A stretch of DNA of 34,574 nt. It comes from Pantoea phytobeneficialis. GTDB lineage: Bacteria > Pseudomonadota > Gammaproteobacteria > Enterobacterales > Enterobacteriaceae. The stretch spans positions 4,298,165-4,332,738 of the forward strand of contig NZ_CP024636.1 in NCBI RefSeq assembly GCF_009728735.1, written 5' to 3'. The translations under genes were made by a program, and so were the position numbers. The notes beneath the pieces are model-generated. The model had not been told where the DNA came from. It saw nothing but the letters and a program-made list of their open reading frames with translations, and made no database searches. Positions 9,108-19,259 of this stretch are shown one piece after another (the stretch's first letter is position 1; each line of letters starts with the position of its first letter).

Positions 9108-9214
9108 GCCGATCAATTTATTAAAATTCGTGAAAATCAGGTCAAATGTCGTGATTTCTCCTGTACATGAACGCTTCTGCTTCGTATAACTCCAGGCTAA
9201 AGGGAGGCGCATAC

Positions 9215-9877
9215 ATGCGGATTTTATTGATTGAAGACGACACCTTGATTGGCGACGGCCTCAAAGTCGGCCTGACCAAACTCGGTTTCAGCGTGGACTG
9301 GCTGGTTTCAGGTGAAGCTGGATTTCAGGCGTTGAACTCCGCCCCCTGGGATGCAGTGATTCTGGATTTGTCACTGCCGGAACGAGATGGACTCGATATT
9401 CTGCGCCAATGGCGTCAGCAAGGTCAGGATGTACCGGTATTGATCCTCACAGCACGCGATGCGCTCGATCAGCGGGTTCAGGGTTTGCAACTGGGCGCGG
9501 ATGACTATCTTGGCAAACCTTTTGCCCTGACCGAAGTAGCTGCACGCCTGGAGGCACTGATTCGTCGGCGTCATGGTCAGCTACAGCCGGAGCTGCGTCA
9601 TGGCAAGGTGGTAATGTCTCCTGCCAGCCACAGCGTACTGGTTGCTGGCGAACCGCTCCCCCTGAAAAGCCGTGAACTGGCGTTGCTGGAACTGTTCCTG
9701 CGTAATCCCGGCCGGGTCCTGACACGCAGCCAGCTGGAGGAAAAACTCTATAGCTGGGATGACGATGTCTCCAGCAATGCTGTCGAGGTGCATATCCATC
9801 ATCTGCGTAAAAAGCTCGGCAGCCAGTTTATCCGTACCGTGCATGGCGTCGGTTATACGTTGGGAGCGGCAGAATGA
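9215..9877 (+). CDS. qseB: Two-component response regulator QseB (OmpR family)
   Basis: A 220-residue cytoplasmic response regulator. The receiver domain starts MRILLIEDD with the acidic pocket, the phospho-acceptor is D51 in VILDLSLP, and the switch Lys lies in GKPFAL. A C-terminal winged-helix DNA-binding domain ends [15 protein letters not shown]. Near-full identity of pattern with E. coli QseB (219 residues). Start chosen at 9215, seven bases after AGGGAGG, although the frame is open back to 9167. The stop overlaps the qseC ATG by four bases. Family knowledge: QseB/C link autoinducer-3, catecholamine and metabolic signals to motility and virulence and autoregulate. Confidence 0.94.
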   Translation: MRILLIEDDTLIGDGLKVGLTKLGFSVDWLVSGEAGFQALNSAPWDAVILDLSLPERDGLDILRQWRQQGQDVPVLILTARDALDQRVQGLQLGADDYLGKPFALTEVAARLEALIRRRHGQLQPELRHGKVVMSPASHSVLVAGEPLPLKSRELALLELFLRNPGRVLTRSQLEEKLYSWDDDVSSNAVEVHIHHLRKKLGSQFIRTVHGVGYTLGAAE

Positions 9878-11205
9878 GTCTGTTCCTGCGGCTCGCCATC
9901 GGTTTTATCTTGTTGATCATGCTGTGCTGGGGCAGCGCCAGCCTGAGCGCCTGGCATCAGACACGCGAAACCGTCAATGAACTGTTTGATACCCAGCAAA
10001 TGCTGTTTGCCAAGCGCCTGCTGGCGCTCGAACCCGCCACGCTGCAAAACGTCACTCTGCCGAAAAACAAGGCATTACTGAACCATCATCGCGGTAAACA
10101 GGATGATGACGCGCTGGCTTTCGCCATTTTTAGTGGTGATGGCAAGTTGCTGCTCAATGATGGCGAAAAGGGTCGTGATTTGCAGTTTGCGGATGGACGC
10201 GATGGTTTTCGCAATGGACACCTGCGCGGTGATGATGACAGTTGGCGTCTGCTGTGGCTGACGTCACCCGATCAACGCTATCGCGTAGTGGTGGGACAGG
10301 AGTGGGATTACCGCGACGATATGACCAGCGATTTGGCACAAAGCAGCATTGTGCCGTGGCTGATTGCACTGCCTTTTATGCTGGCACTGCTGCTGGCGCT
10401 GGTGTGGTTTGAACTGCGCCCGTTAAAACGCCTCACCGCCTCACTCCACCAGCGCGCAGCCGATGATGACACACCGTTACCCCTGGCGCGCCTGCCAAAA
10501 GAAGTCCAACCGCTGGTACTGGCATTGAATGGTTTGTTCAGCCGCATGGCGGATCTGGTGCAGCGTGAACGCCGCTTCACCTCCGATGCAGCTCATGAGT
10601 TGCGCAGCCCACTGGCGGCGCTGCGGGTGCAGAGTGAAGTGATCCAACTGGCAGATGACGATGAGATCGTACGCAAACGGGCGCTACAACAACTGGATAC
10701 CGGGATCCTGCGTGCCACCCGGCTGGTGGATCAACTGCTGACGCTCTCCAGAGTGGAGGCGGATGATCTGCGCAGTGAATTCCAGCCAACCGCCCTGGCC
10801 CCGCTGCTGCAAAGCGTGTTAGCCGAGCATTTTCCCCAGGCTGAACAGAAACATATCGATTTGCAGTTACACACGACATTCCAACCGGTGATGAACGGTC
10901 ATCAGCTTCTGCTGGCTTTAATGCTGCGCAATCTGCTGGATAACGCGCTGCGTTATACCCCTGACGGAGGGCAGGTAACGGTGAACCTGACCGCTCGAAC
11001 CCTGACTATCGATGATAATGGCCCAGGGGTAAGTGATGAGGCATTAACACGCCTGGGCGAACGTTTCTGGCGTCCTCCGGGACAAACGCAAACCGGCAGT
11101 GGGCTGGGGCTGTCGATTGTGAAGAATATCGCGCAACTGCACGCTATCCGCGTAGCATTCAGTCAGAGAGAAGCAGGGGGGTTGCGCGTCACGCTAAGCT
11201 GGTAA
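9874..11205 (+). CDS. qseC: Sensor histidine kinase QseC
   Basis: A 443-residue inner-membrane sensor kinase (E. coli 449). Helix 1 is at about residues 6-26, a periplasmic sensor region runs to about 155, helix 2 is at about 160-180 and a HAMP-like linker follows. H-box [14 protein letters not shown] carries phospho-acceptor H241; N-box [11 protein letters not shown]1 DDNGPG and G2 GSGLGLSI complete the ATPase domain. It phosphorylates and dephosphorylates QseB. The periplasmic region is the least conserved part by eye. Translationally coupled to qseB (ATGA) and convergent with kup after an 18-base gap. Confidence 0.93.
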   Translation: MSLFLRLAIGFILLIMLCWGSASLSAWHQTRETVNELFDTQQMLFAKRLLALEPATLQNVTLPKNKALLNHHRGKQDDDALAFAIFSGDGKLLLNDGEKGRDLQFADGRDGFRNGHLRGDDDSWRLLWLTSPDQRYRVVVGQEWDYRDDMTSDLAQSSIVPWLIALPFMLALLLALVWFELRPLKRLTASLHQRAADDDTPLPLARLPKEVQPLVLALNGLFSRMADLVQRERRFTSDAAHELRSPLAALRVQSEVIQLADDDEIVRKRALQQLDTGILRATRLVDQLLTLSRVEADDLRSEFQPTALAPLLQSVLAEHFPQAEQKHIDLQLHTTFQPVMNGHQLLLALMLRNLLDNALRYTPDGGQVTVNLTARTLTIDDNGPGVSDEALTRLGERFWRPPGQTQTGSGLGLSIVKNIAQLHAIRVAFSQREAGGLRVTLSW

Positions 11206-11223
11206 CGGACGCGCACAACAACA

Positions 11224-13092
11224 TTAAATTTCGACCTGGGTTCCCAGCTCAATCACCCGATTAGGAGGGATTTCAAACTGATCCGGTGCGCGCAGCGCAT
11301 TGCGTTGCAGGGCGAGGAACAACTTACCGCGCAGACGCAGATACCACGGACGATCGCCAATTATCAGCGATTCATGTGACATAAAGAACGAGGTTTCCAT
11401 CATGCGGCAGTTCAGCCCTTCCAGCCCACAACGATGGAAAATCTCTTCCACATTAGGCGTTTCACGCCAGCCGTAGCTGGCTACCACGCGCCAGAACGTG
11501 GGCGACAGCTGTTCAATCGTCACACGTCGTACGTTATGTACATAAGGCGCATCTTCGGTACGCAAGGTCAGCAGCACCACGCGTTCATGCAACACCTTGT
11601 TATGTTTGAGATTGTGCAGCATCGCAAACGGAATCACGTTCAATGCACGCGACATATACACTGCGGTACCAGGAACTCGCACCGGCGGCGATTTCTCCAG
11701 CGAGGCAATCATCGCCTCAAGCGAATTGCCGTGTTCATGCATACGGCGCAGCAGACGGAAACGCTCGCTTTTCCAGGTGGTCATGACGATAAACATCACC
11801 AGCGCCAGACACAGCGGCAACCAACCGCCGGAGAAGATTTTCACCAGGTTGGCAGAGAACAGCGAGACATCGATACACAGCATTGCCACCAGAATGAAAC
11901 TGACGGCAATTTTATTCCAGTGCCAGTTTTTGATCGCCACAGTGCAGGAAAGAATGGTGGTCAGCACCATAGTACCGGTCACCGCGATACCGTATGCCGC
12001 CGCGAGGTTGCTGGAGTGTTCGAAGCTGACGATAACAATCAACACCGCGAAATAGAGCAGCCAGTTGATGACCGGCACATAGATTTGGCCGGACTCCATC
12101 TCAGAGGTGTGAATAATACGCATCGGCGGCAGATAGCCGAGACGCACCGCCTGACGCGTTAACGAGAACACGCCGGAAATCACCGCTTGCGAGGCAATCA
12201 CCGTCGCCAGCGTGGCGAGGATCAACAACGGAATCAGCGCCCAATCGGGGGCCAGCAGGAAGAACGGGTTTTTAATGGTTTCCGGATGCGCCAGCAGCAA
12301 CGCGCCCTGACCAAAATAGTTCAGCACCAGCGACGGCAGAACCACAGCGACCCATGCCAGGCGAATCGGCAGCTTGCCGAAGTGCCCCATATCGGCATAC
12401 AGCGCTTCCACCCCGGTAATTGATAACACCACCGCGCCGAGAGCAAAGAAAGAGATGGTTTTATAATGCAGGAAGAAGTTCACCGCATGTGACGGGTTGA
12501 GCGCCTGCAACACTTCCGGGTTTTTGATGATGCTGTTGGCACCGAGCACCGCCAGTACGATAAACCACAGCAGCATCACCGGGGCAAACAACTTACCGAC
12601 AATCCCTGTGCCGTGCTTCTGGATCATAAACAGCAGCGTCAGCACCGTGATCGACAAAGGGACAATCCAGGGGTCGAGCGAAGGCGCAGCAATCTCCAGA
12701 CCTTCAATTGCTGACATCACCGAAATCGCCGGGGTGATCACCACCTCGCCATAGAAGAAGCTACCGCCAATCAATCCCATGATCACCAGAATCGCGGTGG
12801 CTCGGGCACCGGTATTACGCCCGGCCAGCGACATCAGCGTCAGGATCCCGCCCTCACCGGCGTTATCGGCGCGCATCACGTAGCTGATGTATTTCAGCGA
12901 CACCACCAGGATCAGTAGCCAGAAAATAAGGGAAAGGAAGCCAAAGACCGCTTCACGTTCCACGCCAAAACCAAACTGGCCGGAGAGACATTCGCGCAAG
13001 GTATAAAGTGGACTGGTACCAATATCGCCATAGACCACGCCGATTGCGGCCAGCGTGACAGCACCAAGGGACTGCTTGTTTTCCGAGCTCAT
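11224..13092 (-). CDS. kup: Low-affinity K+ uptake permease Kup (TrkD)
   Basis: A 622-residue inner-membrane K+:H+ symporter of the KUP/HAK/KT family, exactly the E. coli length. The N-terminal [18 protein letters not shown] signature, the conserved helices with [20 protein letters not shown] and [13 protein letters not shown], and the cytoplasmic C-terminal domain (from about residue 430) are intact. About 12 hydrophobic segments are visible. The ribosome binding site before the ATG is weak. Divergent from ravA across a 300-bp gap. Confidence 0.96.
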   Translation of the reverse strand: MSSENKQSLGAVTLAAIGVVYGDIGTSPLYTLRECLSGQFGFGVEREAVFGFLSLIFWLLILVVSLKYISYVMRADNAGEGGILTLMSLAGRNTGARATAILVIMGLIGGSFFYGEVVITPAISVMSAIEGLEIAAPSLDPWIVPLSITVLTLLFMIQKHGTGIVGKLFAPVMLLWFIVLAVLGANSIIKNPEVLQALNPSHAVNFFLHYKTISFFALGAVVLSITGVEALYADMGHFGKLPIRLAWVAVVLPSLVLNYFGQGALLLAHPETIKNPFFLLAPDWALIPLLILATLATVIASQAVISGVFSLTRQAVRLGYLPPMRIIHTSEMESGQIYVPVINWLLYFAVLIVIVSFEHSSNLAAAYGIAVTGTMVLTTILSCTVAIKNWHWNKIAVSFILVAMLCIDVSLFSANLVKIFSGGWLPLCLALVMFIVMTTWKSERFRLLRRMHEHGNSLEAMIASLEKSPPVRVPGTAVYMSRALNVIPFAMLHNLKHNKVLHERVVLLTLRTEDAPYVHNVRRVTIEQLSPTFWRVVASYGWRETPNVEEIFHRCGLEGLNCRMMETSFFMSHESLIIGDRPWYLRLRGKLFLALQRNALRAPDQFEIPPNRVIELGTQVEI

Positions 13093-13392
13093 AGAGTTAT
13101 CTTTTGTTGGAGTCGATCAGGCGGTTGCCGACCGCTCTGGCCATCAAAAAGCGCACAGTATGCACATATTCCCAAAAAAACCTACCCTTACAAACATACA
13201 ACATGGCGCGAGCGACGCGGTTTTTCGCTGCAAAATCCGGCAAAAATGCGCCGGAACAGGCGGGTAGCCTCGCTTCAACCTTCTGAAACAAAAAAGCTGA
13301 CGGCTATCAACGCTTTCACGCATGATAATCAGTAGAGTAATGCGCTCGCCAGAATGCGATGGCACCAGGATCAGAAGGACAATGATGTGATT
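13093..13392. other. Divergent kup-ravA intergenic region
   Basis: 300 bp with no credible gene. It must hold the promoters of kup (minus) and ravA (plus), but I see no good sigma-70 match for either. A small hairpin TCCGGC / GCCGGA (13236-13255) lies in the presumed kup leader. The AAGGA at 13375-13379 is the ravA ribosome binding site. Confidence 0.5.
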
Positions 13393-14889
13393 ATGGCTCA
13401 ACCCCATCTTTTGGCAGAAAGAATTTCTCGCCTGAGCAACGCCCTGGAAAAAGGGTTGTATGAACGGCATCATGCGATTCGCCTCTGCCTGCTGGCCGCG
13501 CTGAGTGGCGAAAGCGTCTTTTTGCTCGGGCCACCTGGCATTGCCAAAAGCCTGATTGCCCGCCGCCTGAAGTACGCTTTCCAGCATGCCCGCGCGTTTG
13601 AATACCTGATGACGCGTTTCTCCACTCCCGAAGAAGTATTTGGCCCCCTTTCTATCCAGGCATTAAAAGATGAAGGTCGCTATCAACGTCTGACCAAAGG
13701 CTATCTGCCGGATGCCGAAATCGTCTTCCTCGATGAGATCTGGAAAGCCGGCCCGGCGATTCTGAATACCCTGCTTACCGCCATCAACGAACGGCGTTTC
13801 CGCAATGGCGACAGTGAAGACAAGATTCCAATGCGCCTGCTGGTCACCGCCTCCAACGAATTGCCGGAAGCCGACAGTGGGTTGGAAGCCTTGTATGACC
13901 GTATGCTAATTCGGCTGTGGCTGGATAACGTGCACGAAAAGCAGAACTTCCGCAGCATGCTGACCCACCAGCAGGATGAAAGCGTCAATCCGGTGGCCGA
14001 ATCGCTGTGTATCAGCGATGAAGAGTACCACCAGTGGCAGCAAGGCATCAGTCAGGTGAGCCTGCCGGACCATGTGTTTGAGCTGATCTATCAGTTGCGT
14101 CAGCAACTGGAAAATCTCCCCGATGCGCCTTATATCTCCGACCGTCGCTGGAAAAAAGCCATTCATTTGTTGCAGGCCAGTGCGTTCTACAGTGGCCGTG
14201 CCGCCATTGCCCCGCTGGATTTGATTCTGCTGAAAGATTGCCTGTGGCATGACGTCACCTCGATGAAGCTGCTGGATCGCGAAATCGATGCATTAATGAC
14301 GCAACACGCCTGGCAACAACAACCGATGCTGATGAAACTCCAGCAGATCAAAGCGCGCCGTCTGGCGCTACAACAGCAGCAAAGCGTGGCACAGGCGCTA
14401 ACGCTGGAGAAGCACAGCGGCATGTTCAGCCGCAAGCCCCACTACGAATTGCCTGCCACGCTAAATGACGAGCAGTTGACGCTCATGTTGCAACAACCGT
14501 TGATGCTGCATGATATGCAGGTCAGCCATGTGCTGATCAGTCGTGAAGCGCTGAATCAATGGCTTGTGAAAGGCGGCGAGGTGCGTGGCAAGCTCAACGG
14601 CATTGGCTTTGCGCAAACGCTCGACCTGCTGGTGGACGCACATCATTGCCTGACATTACGTGATGTCAGCCTTCAGGCAACGCGTCTGACGTTACCCGGC
14701 GTCAGCGCCAGCAATGAGCTACCGCAGGAAATCGTTGATGAATTTGACGCCCTGGATAATCAACTGCGCGCCCAGCGTACGCTGTTCAGCCAACATCAGC
14801 GCTGCCTGTTTATCAGCGATGACTGGCTGGCGCGCATTGAAACCAGCCTGCAAGATGTGGCGGAACAGATGAAACAGGCGCGTAAATGA
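13393..14889 (+). CDS. ravA: MoxR-family AAA+ ATPase RavA
   Basis: A 498-residue hexameric MoxR AAA+ ATPase, the E. coli length. Walker A GPPGIAKS (46-53), Walker B IVFLDE (110-115) and sensor 1 [11 protein letters not shown] are clear; after the AAA module come the triple-helical and LARA regions of RavA. In E. coli RavA binds the inducible lysine decarboxylase LdcI and works with ViaA, with links to respiratory Fe-S complexes and aminoglycoside sensitivity. The start is not certain: the ATG at 13393 matches the usual MA(Q/H)PHLLAER start but lies 13 bases from AAGGA, while an in-frame GTG at 13387 lies seven bases from it. The frame opens further at 13354. Overlaps viaA by four bases. Confidence 0.95.
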   Translation: MAQPHLLAERISRLSNALEKGLYERHHAIRLCLLAALSGESVFLLGPPGIAKSLIARRLKYAFQHARAFEYLMTRFSTPEEVFGPLSIQALKDEGRYQRLTKGYLPDAEIVFLDEIWKAGPAILNTLLTAINERRFRNGDSEDKIPMRLLVTASNELPEADSGLEALYDRMLIRLWLDNVHEKQNFRSMLTHQQDESVNPVAESLCISDEEYHQWQQGISQVSLPDHVFELIYQLRQQLENLPDAPYISDRRWKKAIHLLQASAFYSGRAAIAPLDLILLKDCLWHDVTSMKLLDREIDALMTQHAWQQQPMLMKLQQIKARRLALQQQQSVAQALTLEKHSGMFSRKPHYELPATLNDEQLTLMLQQPLMLHDMQVSHVLISREALNQWLVKGGEVRGKLNGIGFAQTLDLLVDAHHCLTLRDVSLQATRLTLPGVSASNELPQEIVDEFDALDNQLRAQRTLFSQHQRCLFISDDWLARIETSLQDVAEQMKQARK

Positions 14890-16346
14890 TTTCGCTGGAG
14901 ACGCTGAGCACGCTGCTGTCGATCGGTGAAACAGAACTGATCGAAGAGTTAATTCTGGCGCTGCTGGCGTCGCCGCAGCTGGCGATGTTCTTTGAGAAAT
15001 TCCCACGCCTTAAGCAGGCCATGATGCGCGATCTGCCGCGCTGGCGCTCCGAAATCGTCGAAGAGATGAAAACCACGGCGGTGCCGGAAGCCCTGGCGCA
15101 GGAGTTTCAGCTCTTTCAACAGGCGCAGTTGCTTAGCCAGCATGAATTCAACCAGCAATTACCCGCCATCATCAGCCAACTGAAAAACCTGCCATCACCG
15201 TTTATCGAAGAAGCCAGCAAATTGCTGTTGCATACCGACAGCGAGCAATTCAGCAACGCGCAACATACCTTGTTCCTGCAACGTTGGCGTCTCAGCCTGA
15301 CGTTACAGACCCTGACGCTTAATCAGCAATTGCTGGAACAGCAGCGCGAACGTTTGATGGCCGAACTGCAACAACGCATGGCGCTAAGCGGGCAACTCGC
15401 CCCCATTCTCACCGATGACGATGAAGCGGCCGCCGGACGCTTGTGGGATATGAGCAAAGCGCCACTCCAGCATGGCGACTATGAATTGATCGTGCAGTAC
15501 GGTGATTTTCTCGCTCAACAGCCCGAACTGATGAAACTGGCACAACAACTGGGACGGAGCCGCGAAGCGAAAGCGGTGCCGTCTCAGGATGCGCCACTGG
15601 AAGAATTTCACCAACTGGTGCGTGAGCCGGATAACGTGCCGGAAGAGGTTAGCGGTATCCATCAGAGCGATGATGTGCTGCGCCTACTCCCGCCTGAGCT
15701 GGCAACGCTTAGTATCAGCGAGCTGGAGCTGGAATTTTATCGCCGCCTGGTGGAAAAACGCCTGTTGACCTATCGCCTGCAAGGCGACGCCTGGCATGAA
15801 AAAGTTTCCCTGCGGCCGGTCAGTCATCAACACCATGAAGAACAGCCGCGTGGCCCGTTTATCGTCTGCGTTGATACCTCCGGTTCGATGGGCGGCTTCA
15901 ATGAACGTTGCGCCAAAGCCTTTTGTCTGGCGCTGCTGAAAGTGGCGCTAGCGGATAAACGTCGCTGCTACATCATGCTGTTTGCCCATGAGGTGATCGG
16001 TTATGAGCTGACGGCGGATAACGGTATTGAGCAGGCGGTGCGCTTCCTCAGTCAGCGCTTTCGTGGCGGTACCGATTTGGCAGCCTGTCTGGCCGCCGTT
16101 GTGGCACGCATGGAAGGTAGCCTGTGGCAGGAAGCCGATGCGGTGATCGTCTCCGATTTTATCGCCCAACGCTTGCCGGAGGAGATCGTCAACGCCGTTA
16201 AACAACGCCAGCGCTATCATCAACAGCGTTTCCATGCAGTGGCGATGTCAGTTCATGGCAAACCGGGGATTCTGCGCATCTTCGATCATATCTGGCGCTT
16301 CGATACCGGACTGAAAAGCCGCCTGCTGCGCCGCTGGAAACGCTAA
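14886..16346 (+). CDS. viaA: VWA-domain protein ViaA, RavA partner
   Basis: A 486-residue cytoplasmic protein with a C-terminal von Willebrand factor A domain; the MIDAS metal site DTSGS is at residues 330-334 ([22 protein letters not shown]). The N-terminal two thirds are helical and Gln/Leu/Glu-rich, as in E. coli ViaA (483 residues). MoxR ATPases are regularly paired with VWA proteins; the ATGA overlap with ravA shows the pair is co-translated. ViaA stimulates RavA and in E. coli interacts with NADH dehydrogenase and fumarate reductase. Confidence 0.95.
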   Translation: MISLETLSTLLSIGETELIEELILALLASPQLAMFFEKFPRLKQAMMRDLPRWRSEIVEEMKTTAVPEALAQEFQLFQQAQLLSQHEFNQQLPAIISQLKNLPSPFIEEASKLLLHTDSEQFSNAQHTLFLQRWRLSLTLQTLTLNQQLLEQQRERLMAELQQRMALSGQLAPILTDDDEAAAGRLWDMSKAPLQHGDYELIVQYGDFLAQQPELMKLAQQLGRSREAKAVPSQDAPLEEFHQLVREPDNVPEEVSGIHQSDDVLRLLPPELATLSISELELEFYRRLVEKRLLTYRLQGDAWHEKVSLRPVSHQHHEEQPRGPFIVCVDTSGSMGGFNERCAKAFCLALLKVALADKRRCYIMLFAHEVIGYELTADNGIEQAVRFLSQRFRGGTDLAACLAAVVARMEGSLWQEADAVIVSDFIAQRLPEEIVNAVKQRQRYHQQRFHAVAMSVHGKPGILRIFDHIWRFDTGLKSRLLRRWKR

Positions 16347-16372
16347 TTCATCTGACGGAAATGCTTATTTGC

Positions 16373-16406
16373 TATAGTGATAAGTTACTTCGCTGAGCAA
16401 ACTGGA
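16373..16406 (+). promoter_or_regulatory. Possible ovoA promoter (-10) and ribosome binding site
   Basis: TATAGT at 16373-16378 is a fair -10 element, but no good -35 stands at the right distance. GGAG at 16403-16406 lies seven bases before the GTG start. Read-through from ravA-viaA is also possible, because the genes are only 67 bp apart. Confidence 0.4.
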
Positions 16407-16413
16407 GCATATC

Positions 16414-18537
16414 GTGACCACCGCCTTGCCAACACCAACCCGCACGCTGCGACTTTCCGGCCAGAATACAGAACAAAAACGCGCCGAACTGCTGGATTAC
16501 TTTCTGCAAACCTGGACACTGTACGAAAGCCTGTTCGACTGCCTCGCTGATGAACGTGCCTGGTTTAATAAAGCAATTTCGCTGCGCCATCCGCTGATCT
16601 TCTATTTTGGCCACACCGCCACTTTCTATATCAATAAGCTGATGGCGGGTCGCTATCTTGATCACCGCGTTGACGATCGTATCGAAGCGATGATGGCGAT
16701 CGGTGTGGATGAAATGAGCTGGGATGATCTCGACGACAGCCATTACGCCTGGCCAACGGTGGCGGAAGTGCGTGATTATCGCGGCAAAGTCAAAACCCTG
16801 GTCAGTGAGTTTATCCAGACCATGCCGCTGGAACTTCCCATCGACTGGGATAGCCCGGCGTGGGTGATCCTGATGGGTATCGAACATGAACGTATCCATC
16901 TGGAAACCTCCAGCGTATTGATGCGCCAGTTGCCGATTGAATGGGTGCAGCCACAGGCGCACTGGCCGATATGTCCACAGGCCAGACATGATCGCCACAA
17001 CGTTCCCGCTAATGCTTTGATTGCGATGCCCGGTGGCCGTGTGCAGCAAGGTAAAACCGACGATACCTATGGCTGGGATAACGAATACGGCAGTCAACTG
17101 ACCGAACTCAAACCGTTTAAAGCCAGCAAAATGCTGGTCAGCAATGCGGAATATTTCAACTTTGTCGCAGCGGGCGGCTATCAGGAACGACGCTGGTGGG
17201 ATGACGAGGGTTGGGGCTGGCGTGCATTCGCAGAAGCAGACATGCCCACTTTCTGGGTCGGTGATATTCAGCAACCCGATCAGCTAAAACTGCGTCTGAT
17301 GACCGAAGAAGTGGCGATGCCGTGGGACTGGCCCGCTGAGGTTAACCAACTGGAAGCGGCGGCATTTTGTCGCTGGCTGACAGAAGAGACAGGCAAAGCG
17401 ATCCAGCTACCGTGCGAAGCGGAGTGGATGCAACTGCGTGAGTTCGTCAGTGGCGATCAGCCAGACTGGATCAATGCGCCGGGCAACATCAACCTGGCAT
17501 ACTGGGCGTCCTCCTGCCCGGTGGATCACTTCGCGCAGGGCGAGTTTTTCGATATTGTCGGCAACGTCTGGCAGTGGACCACCACGCCAACCAACGGTTT
17601 CGAAGGCTTTAAGGTCCATCCGCTGTATGACGATTTCTCCACACCCACCTTTGATGGCAAACATGCCCTGATCAAAGGTGGCAGTTGGATATCGACCGGC
17701 AACGAGGCGCTGAAATCATCGCGCTACGCTTTCCGCCGCCACTTCTTCCAGCATGCGGGTTTCCGCTATGTGGTTTCTTCACATCAGGAAACCATGACGC
17801 TGAACCCGTATGAAACTGACAGTATGGTGTCGCAGTATCTCGATTTTCAGTACGGACCGCGCTACTTCGGCGTACCAAATTATGCTGAAAACCTGGTATC
17901 GCTACTGTTGCCGCACTGCACCAACCGTGGTCAGGCACTGGATATCGGTTGTGCCACCGGCCGTGCCAGCTTTGAACTGGCGCGCCATTTTGCACAGGTG
18001 GTTGGCATGGATTACTCAGCGCGCTTTATTGATGTGGCCTTGCAGCTGACCTCCGGCGAGGATTTCCGTTATGTGGTGCCCGAAGAGGGTGAGCTGGTGG
18101 AGTATCGCCAGGTACGTCTGAAAGAGTTCGATCTGGGTGATGAGCAGGCACAACGCATTCATTTTGTGCAGGGCGATGCCTGTAATCTCAAGCAACAGCC
18201 GGATCGTTACGATCTGGTGCTGGCGTCGAATCTGCTTGATCGCCTGCGTCAGCCGAAACGCTTCCTGCAAGATATCACCCCGATGATCCGCTCAGGTGGC
18301 GTGCTGGTGCTGTCATCGCCCTACACCTGGCTGGAGGAATTTACACCGAAGGAGAACTGGTTGGGTGGCGTGCGTGAAAACGGTGAAGCGCTGACAACCA
18401 GGCAGACGCTGCAACGCCTGCTGCGTGATGCGTTCGACGAGATCGCGGCGCCTCAGGATGTACCTTTCGTCATCCGTGAAACGTCACGCAAGTTCCAGCA
18501 TACGCTGGCGCAGGTCACGCTGTGGCGTAAGCGTTAA
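16414..18537 (+). CDS. ovoA: Ovothiol synthase OvoA (5-histidylcysteine sulfoxide synthase / methyltransferase)
   Basis: A 707-residue, three-domain enzyme. An N-terminal DinB-like domain carries the presumed iron ligands H67 (FGHT) and the H158-E-R-I-H162-L-E pair; residues about 200-450 form a formylglycine-generating-enzyme-like (FGE-sulfatase) domain with NVWQWTTTPTNGFEGF and KGGSWIS; residues about 460-707 are a class I SAM methyltransferase with ALDIGCATG (508-516). This order is diagnostic of OvoA, the non-haem iron enzyme that joins cysteine to C5 of histidine with O2 and then N-methylates the imidazole, known from Erwinia tasmaniensis. EgtB, the ergothioneine enzyme, lacks the methyltransferase. 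GTG start after GGAG. No ovoB (PLP lyase) is adjacent. It occupies the place of asnA in E. coli and is transcribed head-on towards oriC. Confidence 0.9.
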   Translation: MTTALPTPTRTLRLSGQNTEQKRAELLDYFLQTWTLYESLFDCLADERAWFNKAISLRHPLIFYFGHTATFYINKLMAGRYLDHRVDDRIEAMMAIGVDEMSWDDLDDSHYAWPTVAEVRDYRGKVKTLVSEFIQTMPLELPIDWDSPAWVILMGIEHERIHLETSSVLMRQLPIEWVQPQAHWPICPQARHDRHNVPANALIAMPGGRVQQGKTDDTYGWDNEYGSQLTELKPFKASKMLVSNAEYFNFVAAGGYQERRWWDDEGWGWRAFAEADMPTFWVGDIQQPDQLKLRLMTEEVAMPWDWPAEVNQLEAAAFCRWLTEETGKAIQLPCEAEWMQLREFVSGDQPDWINAPGNINLAYWASSCPVDHFAQGEFFDIVGNVWQWTTTPTNGFEGFKVHPLYDDFSTPTFDGKHALIKGGSWISTGNEALKSSRYAFRRHFFQHAGFRYVVSSHQETMTLNPYETDSMVSQYLDFQYGPRYFGVPNYAENLVSLLLPHCTNRGQALDIGCATGRASFELARHFAQVVGMDYSARFIDVALQLTSGEDFRYVVPEEGELVEYRQVRLKEFDLGDEQAQRIHFVQGDACNLKQQPDRYDLVLASNLLDRLRQPKRFLQDITPMIRSGGVLVLSSPYTWLEEFTPKENWLGGVRENGEALTTRQTLQRLLRDAFDEIAAPQDVPFVIRETSRKFQHTLAQVTLWRKR

Positions 18538-18541
18538 AAGC

Positions 18542-18572
18542 GTGCAGACAGCGGCAGCCCCGCTGTCTGCAC
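18542..18572. terminator. 13-bp hairpin after ovoA
   Basis: GTGCAGACAGCGG pairs perfectly with CCGCTGTCTGCAC around a 5-nt loop, starting five bases after the ovoA stop. On the plus strand only CTTGCC follows; on the minus strand GCTTTT follows. A terminator for ovoA is likely from position, but the weak T-run leaves some read-through into asnC possible. Confidence 0.6.
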
Positions 18573-18641
18573 CTTGCCTGATCGGTAATTTTGCTGCACA
18601 TTCTCCTCAGTTCACTGAAGACCAATTGAAGAGGGAAGGAT

Positions 18642-19103
18642 ATGGCGGAACATGTGCAGCTGGATAATCTCGATCGCGGCATCTTAAATGCGCTGCTGGA
18701 GAATGCGCGCACAGCCTACGCCGAGCTGGCGAAACAGTTCAATGTCAGCCCGGGTACCATCCACGTTCGCGTCGAGAAGATGCGCCAGGCTGGGATAATC
18801 CTCGGTACGCGGGTCGAGATAGATCCACGCCAGCTTGGCTTCGATGTCTGCTGCTTCATTGGTATTATCCTGAAAAGCGCCCGTGACTACCCCGCCGCGC
18901 TGAGTAAGCTGGAAGCGCTGGATGAAGTGGTCGAAGCCTGGTACACCACCGGCCACTACAGCATCTTTATTAAAGTGATGTGTCGTTCCATCGATGCCTT
19001 GCAACAGGTACTGATCAACAAGATCCAGACCATCGACGAAATCCAGTCCACCGAGACCCTGATTTCTCTGCAAAATCCGATTATGCGCACCATCAAACCC
19101 TGA
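18642..19103 (+). CDS. asnC: Lrp/AsnC-family regulator AsnC
   Basis: A 153-residue transcription factor (E. coli 152). The N-terminal winged helix-turn-helix holds LDRGILNALLENARTAYAELAK and SPGTIHVRVEKM; the C-terminal RAM ligand-binding domain holds the VVEAWYTTGHYSIFIKVMCRS segment and ends ETLISLQNPIMRTIKP. Ribosome binding site AGGGAAGGAT. In E. coli AsnC senses asparagine, activates the divergent asnA and represses itself. Here asnA is absent from the neighbourhood, so its local target would have to be itself, mioC read-through, or ovoA. Confidence 0.93.
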   Translation: MAEHVQLDNLDRGILNALLENARTAYAELAKQFNVSPGTIHVRVEKMRQAGIILGTRVEIDPRQLGFDVCCFIGIILKSARDYPAALSKLEALDEVVEAWYTTGHYSIFIKVMCRSIDALQQVLINKIQTIDEIQSTETLISLQNPIMRTIKP

Positions 19104-19132
19104 TCCCCTTCTTTTATTGTGCACAAACTTAT

Positions 19133-19153
19133 CCCAGGCGGATCTCGCCTGGG
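19133..19153. terminator. asnC 3' hairpin
   Basis: CCCAGGCG and CGCCTGGG pair perfectly around a 5-nt loop about 30 bases after the asnC stop. The T-run is poor. Likely a weak asnC terminator ahead of the mioC promoter. Confidence 0.5.
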
Positions 19154-19192
19154 TTGCCGCTTGCCAGCCAATGCTTTCTATTATTAACCCTG

Positions 19193-19201
19193 TTTTCCAC
19201 A
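19193..19201 (+). promoter_or_regulatory. DnaA-like box in the mioC promoter region
   Basis: TTTTCCACA differs from the DnaA box TTATCCACA at one position and lies upstream of a possible -10 TACAAT (about 19227-19232). In E. coli the mioC promoter carries DnaA boxes and is repressed by DnaA, so position supports the call. Confidence 0.5.
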
Positions 19202-19259
19202 GGTGGATCACGACTTGATCACAGCGTACAATGCTCGCCTTTGAGTTCCGGAGAGCATC

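Noticed and set aside
11434..12162. 242-codon open frame opposite kup
   Set aside because: It lies wholly antisense to an intact, strongly conserved kup; its His/Gln/Arg-rich composition is the typical shadow of a membrane-protein gene.
16372..17274. 300-codon open frame opposite ovoA
   Set aside because: Antisense to the DinB-like and FGE domains of ovoA, no recognisable domain and no ribosome binding site; a shadow frame.
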